DNA from: CAYVUM01 sp964454795 | Lineage (GTDB): Bacteria; Pseudomonadota; Alphaproteobacteria; Rhodospirillales; Defluviicoccaceae | Direction of reading: 5' to 3' | Assembly: GCA_964454795.1 (NCBI GenBank) | Contig: CAYVUM010000136.1 | Span: 1 to 8,075 of the forward strand | Length of the DNA stretch: 8,075 nt | In this document: positions 6,753 to 8,075 of the stretch, piece by piece | Numbering within the stretch: position 1 is the first letter of the stretch | Layout of the letters: the number at the start of each line of letters is the position of its first letter | Program-made: the position numbers and the translations under genes | Notes under the pieces: model-generated | What the model was told of the DNA's origin: nothing | Database searches by the model: none | Seen by the model: the letters and a program-made list of their open reading frames with translations, nothing else

Positions 6753-7272
6753 CCACCGGCGCCAGCGTCATGTTCAGGTTCAGTCCGACCAGCGGGCCGC
6801 GGAGCATCGGCCGTGCCGGCCCCATCGCCTCGCGGGCGGCGATCAGCCGGCCGCCGCAGTTCAGCAAGGCATCGGCGAGAGCGATCATCCGCCGGTTCGG
6901 GTGCGCATGTGGCGCCGCGGAGCGCAGGTGGCTGGCCGCTTCCTCCTCGCTCAGGGGTGAACGCCTCACGAGCGCGATCAATGCCGCCGCTGTCGAGCGG
7001 CTGACCCCGGCCATGCAGTGAACGAGCAGCGGCGCCTCGGCCGGCCAGCTGTCAATGAACCCGACAAGGCTGCGGATGTGGTGGTCCTGAGGATGGACAC
7101 AGCCCGCTTCAGGCTCCAGGATGTCGTGGATCTCCACCCGGAGATGGCGGTCCGCGGCGATCCCGGGCGGTGTTGCCGGCTGCTCGCTGGCTTCGACGAG
7201 CGACACCAGATGGCTCGGGCGGACTTCGCCGGCGTTGGTCGCCAGGTCGTCGATATTGGAGATGTAGATCAT
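6718..7272 (-). CDS. Protein-tyrosine / dual-specificity phosphatase-like protein
   Basis: A 184-residue soluble protein with the cysteine-phosphatase P-loop HCMAGVSRS, fitting CX5R with nucleophile C86 and phosphate-binding R92. D50 in the VEIHDILEP stretch is a candidate general acid on the mobile loop. It resembles small tyrosine phosphatase family proteins common in alphaproteobacteria; the phosphorylated substrate is unknown. The ATG (7272-7270 on the minus strand) is chosen over the adjacent GTG at 7275 because AGGAG (complement of 7280-7284) is 7 bases from the ATG and only 4 from the GTG. The gene runs against the operon and its last 35 bases overlap the D-carbamoylase coding end, with no terminator between them. 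The C-terminal region after about residue 135 has no motif I can name. It is probably not part of the catabolic pathway. Confidence 0.85.
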   Translation of the reverse strand: MIYISNIDDLATNAGEVRPSHLVSLVEASEQPATPPGIAADRHLRVEIHDILEPEAGCVHPQDHHIRSLVGFIDSWPAEAPLLVHCMAGVSRSTAAALIALVRRSPLSEEEAASHLRSAAPHAHPNRRMIALADALLNCGGRLIAAREAMGPARPMLRGPLVGLNLNMTLAPVVSAAGPVPLAT

Positions 7273-7450
7273 CACCGGTCTCCTGCGATGGTCGGCCGTG
7301 CTCCGCCTGCCAGTGGCGGACGTCCCGGCAATACGCTGATTTGATGACAGTGGTGTGAATCCGGCGGTATTTTCTCAACCGCAGCGGCTGCCTGCGACCG
7401 TGGGCCGTGGGAACCTTGCGCGGAAGCCGCGCGAGCGACAACCCCCGGCG

Positions 7451-7466
7451 TGTGATTTCCGTCACT
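7451..7466. promoter_or_regulatory. CRP-like inverted repeat
   Basis: TGTGA-TTTCCG-TCACT contains the inverted repeat GTGA-N6-TCAC, the core spacing of CRP-family binding sites, with one outer base mismatched. It is located between the divergent phosphatase and NDUFS4-like genes and about 215 bases from the latter, so it could act on either. A short repeat like this can occur by chance and no regulator is encoded nearby. Confidence 0.25.
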
Positions 7467-7500
7467 GGCCGGCGCTCGCGACCCGCTCTAGCCTTCCGTC

Positions 7501-7572
7501 GTCAGGAACCGCTCCCCCAACCTCCTGACACCCTCCCTCCAGAGGGCGAGCCGGGCCAGTGCGGCCCGGCTC
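7501..7572. other. Three consecutive hairpins (possible structured RNA, leader or terminator)
   Basis: Hairpin 1: GTCAGGA (7501-7507) pairs with TCCTGAC (7523-7529). Hairpin 2: CCCTC (7531-7535) pairs with GAGGG (7542-7546). Hairpin 3: GAGCCGGGCC (7548-7557) pairs perfectly with GGCCCGGCTC (7563-7572) around a 5-base loop. They are nearly adjacent, separated by one base each. No T-run follows on either strand. The block lies about 110 bases before the NDUFS4-like start, so it could be in its 5' untranslated region, be part of a small RNA, or be a terminator without a T-run. The structure is visible; the role is unknown. Confidence 0.5.
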
Positions 7573-7679
7573 AACCGCCCGTCGGTTTCCGGGGCTGACG
7601 TTGTGAGCTTTTCAAGAGGGCGCGGAGCGATTAGTCTCCCGCTCTGGGACCAAAACCTCATCGGCAGGTAGGAAAGGCC

Positions 7680-7976
7680 ATGGCGGCGGTGCGAATCTAC
7701 CGTCCTACGAAAACGGCGATGCAGTCGGGGCAAGGCGGCACCGACCACTGGGTCGTGGAGTTCGAGCCGGACGGCCGGCGCTTCAACGAGCCGCTGATGG
7801 GCTGGACCGGCTCGACCGATACGCTTCCGCAGGTCCGCCTCCGCTTCGACAGCCGGGAGGAGGCGATCGCCTACGCGGAACGCAACGGCCATACCTACAC
7901 CCTGATCGAGCCCCATCGTCGGCGGGTCCGGCCGAAAAGCTACGCCGATAATTTTCGCCCGAACCCGGTCGAGTGA
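7680..7976 (+). CDS. NADH dehydrogenase (complex I) accessory subunit, NDUFS4-like
   Basis: A 98-residue soluble protein of the ETC complex I subunit family (NDUFS4/18 kDa subunit), an accessory component at the peripheral arm of respiratory complex I in alphaproteobacteria and mitochondria. Recognisable stretches are RIYRPTKTAMQSG (5-17), the HWVVEFEP segment (23-30), PLMGWTGSTDTLPQVRLRFDS (38-58), EEAIAYAERNGHTY (60-73) and a C-terminal RPKSYADNFRPN (84-95), all typical of the family. Length is usual for bacterial members; the mitochondrial protein carries an N-terminal extension. The start ATG at 7680 has AGGA (7670-7673) and AAGG just upstream. It stands alone, away from the main nuo operon, as is common for this gene, and is the main evidence for an alphaproteobacterial host. 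Confidence 0.93.
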   Translation: MAAVRIYRPTKTAMQSGQGGTDHWVVEFEPDGRRFNEPLMGWTGSTDTLPQVRLRFDSREEAIAYAERNGHTYTLIEPHRRRVRPKSYADNFRPNPVE

Positions 7977-7981
7977 GCCGG

Positions 7982-7996
7982 GGCCGCGTCGCGGCC
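7982..7996 (+). terminator. GC hairpin just after the NDUFS4-like gene, terminator-like without T-run
   Basis: GGCCGC (7982-7987) pairs perfectly with GCGGCC (7991-7996) around a 3-base loop, starting six bases after the stop codon. An alternative pairing of GGGGC (7980-7984) with GCCCC (7999-8003) overlaps it. The location fits a transcription end, but the lack of a T-tract means termination would need another factor, or the hairpin may only protect the mRNA 3' end. Confidence 0.35.
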
Positions 7997-8009
7997 ACGC
8001 CCCAGCCGG

Positions 8010-8039
8010 TTGAAGACTCTCAAGCAATACACGTATAGC
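8010..8039 (+). promoter_or_regulatory. Possible sigma-70-like promoter at the right edge
   Basis: TTGAAG (8010-8015) and TATAGC (8034-8039) each match four of six consensus bases and are 18 bases apart, within a locally AT-richer stretch after the NDUFS4-like gene. It would drive something starting near 8046 and continuing beyond the window. The elements are only moderate, so this may be fortuitous. Confidence 0.3.
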
Positions 8040-8044
8040 CTGAA

Positions 8045-8065
8045 GCGGGTGCTTTGGTTACCCGC
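8045..8065 (+). other. Hairpin with short direct repeat at the window end
   Basis: GCGGGT (8045-8050) pairs with ACCCGC (8060-8065) around a 9-base loop. GGTTAC occurs at 8056-8061 and again at 8069-8074. The hairpin sits where the transcript from the possible promoter at 8010-8039 would begin. It could be the first stem of an RNA gene or a leader, but the window ends before anything can be identified; it does not fit a tRNA. Confidence 0.35.
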
Positions 8066-8075
8066 AAAGGTTACA

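Larger units (their letters stand above)
7273..7679. other. Divergent intergenic region without a supported gene
   Basis: These 407 bases separate the leftward phosphatase gene from the rightward NDUFS4-like gene and should contain both promoters, though I see no good sigma-70 pair on either strand. Short open frames across it lack ribosome-binding sites or recognisable products and look like chance frames in GC-rich DNA. It contains a 6-bp hairpin (GCGCGG 7418-7423 with CCGCGC 7427-7432), a CRP/FNR-like inverted repeat (7451-7466) and three consecutive hairpins (7501-7572). No tRNA or known riboswitch was recognised. Confidence 0.6.

Noticed and set aside
7109..7465. Minus-strand frame (118 aa) overlapping the phosphatase start
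   Set aside because: Basic, motif-free product in a different frame from the phosphatase, which has a well-placed ribosome-binding site and the CX5R motif.
7488..8027. Minus-strand frame (179 aa) across the NDUFS4-like gene and its upstream region
   Set aside because: It lacks a recognisable domain and lies opposite a clear NDUFS4-like gene with its own ribosome-binding site.
7977..8075. tRNA or tmRNA gene at the right edge
   Set aside because: Neither strand shows an acceptor stem, anticodon arm or T-loop sequence, so only a hairpin can be supported.

Overview
The window is GC-rich, high-GC-codon bacterial DNA from what looks like an alphaproteobacterium. The best taxonomic clue is the small NDUFS4-like complex I accessory subunit at 7680-7976, a family found in alphaproteobacteria and mitochondria. 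A DctP/DctQ/DctM-type TRAP transporter and a D-carbamoylase closely resembling the Agrobacterium enzyme fit this. The species cannot be named from the sequence.

Layout: bases 1-90 are low-complexity poly-C/GC sequence that looks like a contig edge or assembly artefact. Bases 90-297 are a leader region with an AT-rich palindrome (150-164) and a good sigma-70-like promoter (205-232). A six-gene rightward operon (298-6752) follows: TRAP small permease (dctQ-like), TRAP large permease (dctM-like), TRAP periplasmic binding protein (dctP-like), diaminopropionate ammonia-lyase (dpaL/ygeX-like), an M20-family N-carbamoyl-amino-acid/allantoate-type amidohydrolase, and an N-carbamoyl-D-amino-acid hydrolase of the nitrilase superfamily. 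Three junctions are 4-base start/stop overlaps (810-813, 4570-4573, 5817-5820). The only gaps, on either side of dctP, are short and contain hairpins. A protein-tyrosine/dual-specificity phosphatase-like gene (6718-7272, minus strand) converges on the operon and overlaps its end by 35 bases. A 407-base divergent intergenic region holds three consecutive hairpins. It is followed by the NDUFS4-like gene and a final non-coding stretch with a possible promoter and hairpin that runs off the window.

How the genes may work together (inference): the TRAP system imports a small carboxylate, the two carbamoylases of opposite stereochemical type remove an N-carbamoyl group, and the ammonia-lyase, a family known to accept both D- and L-2,3-diaminopropionate, converts the product to pyruvate and ammonia. 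This would be a catabolic/nitrogen-salvage operon for N-carbamoylated diaminopropionate or a related ureido acid such as albizziine, indifferent to substrate chirality. No hydantoinase, racemase or dedicated regulator is present in the window.
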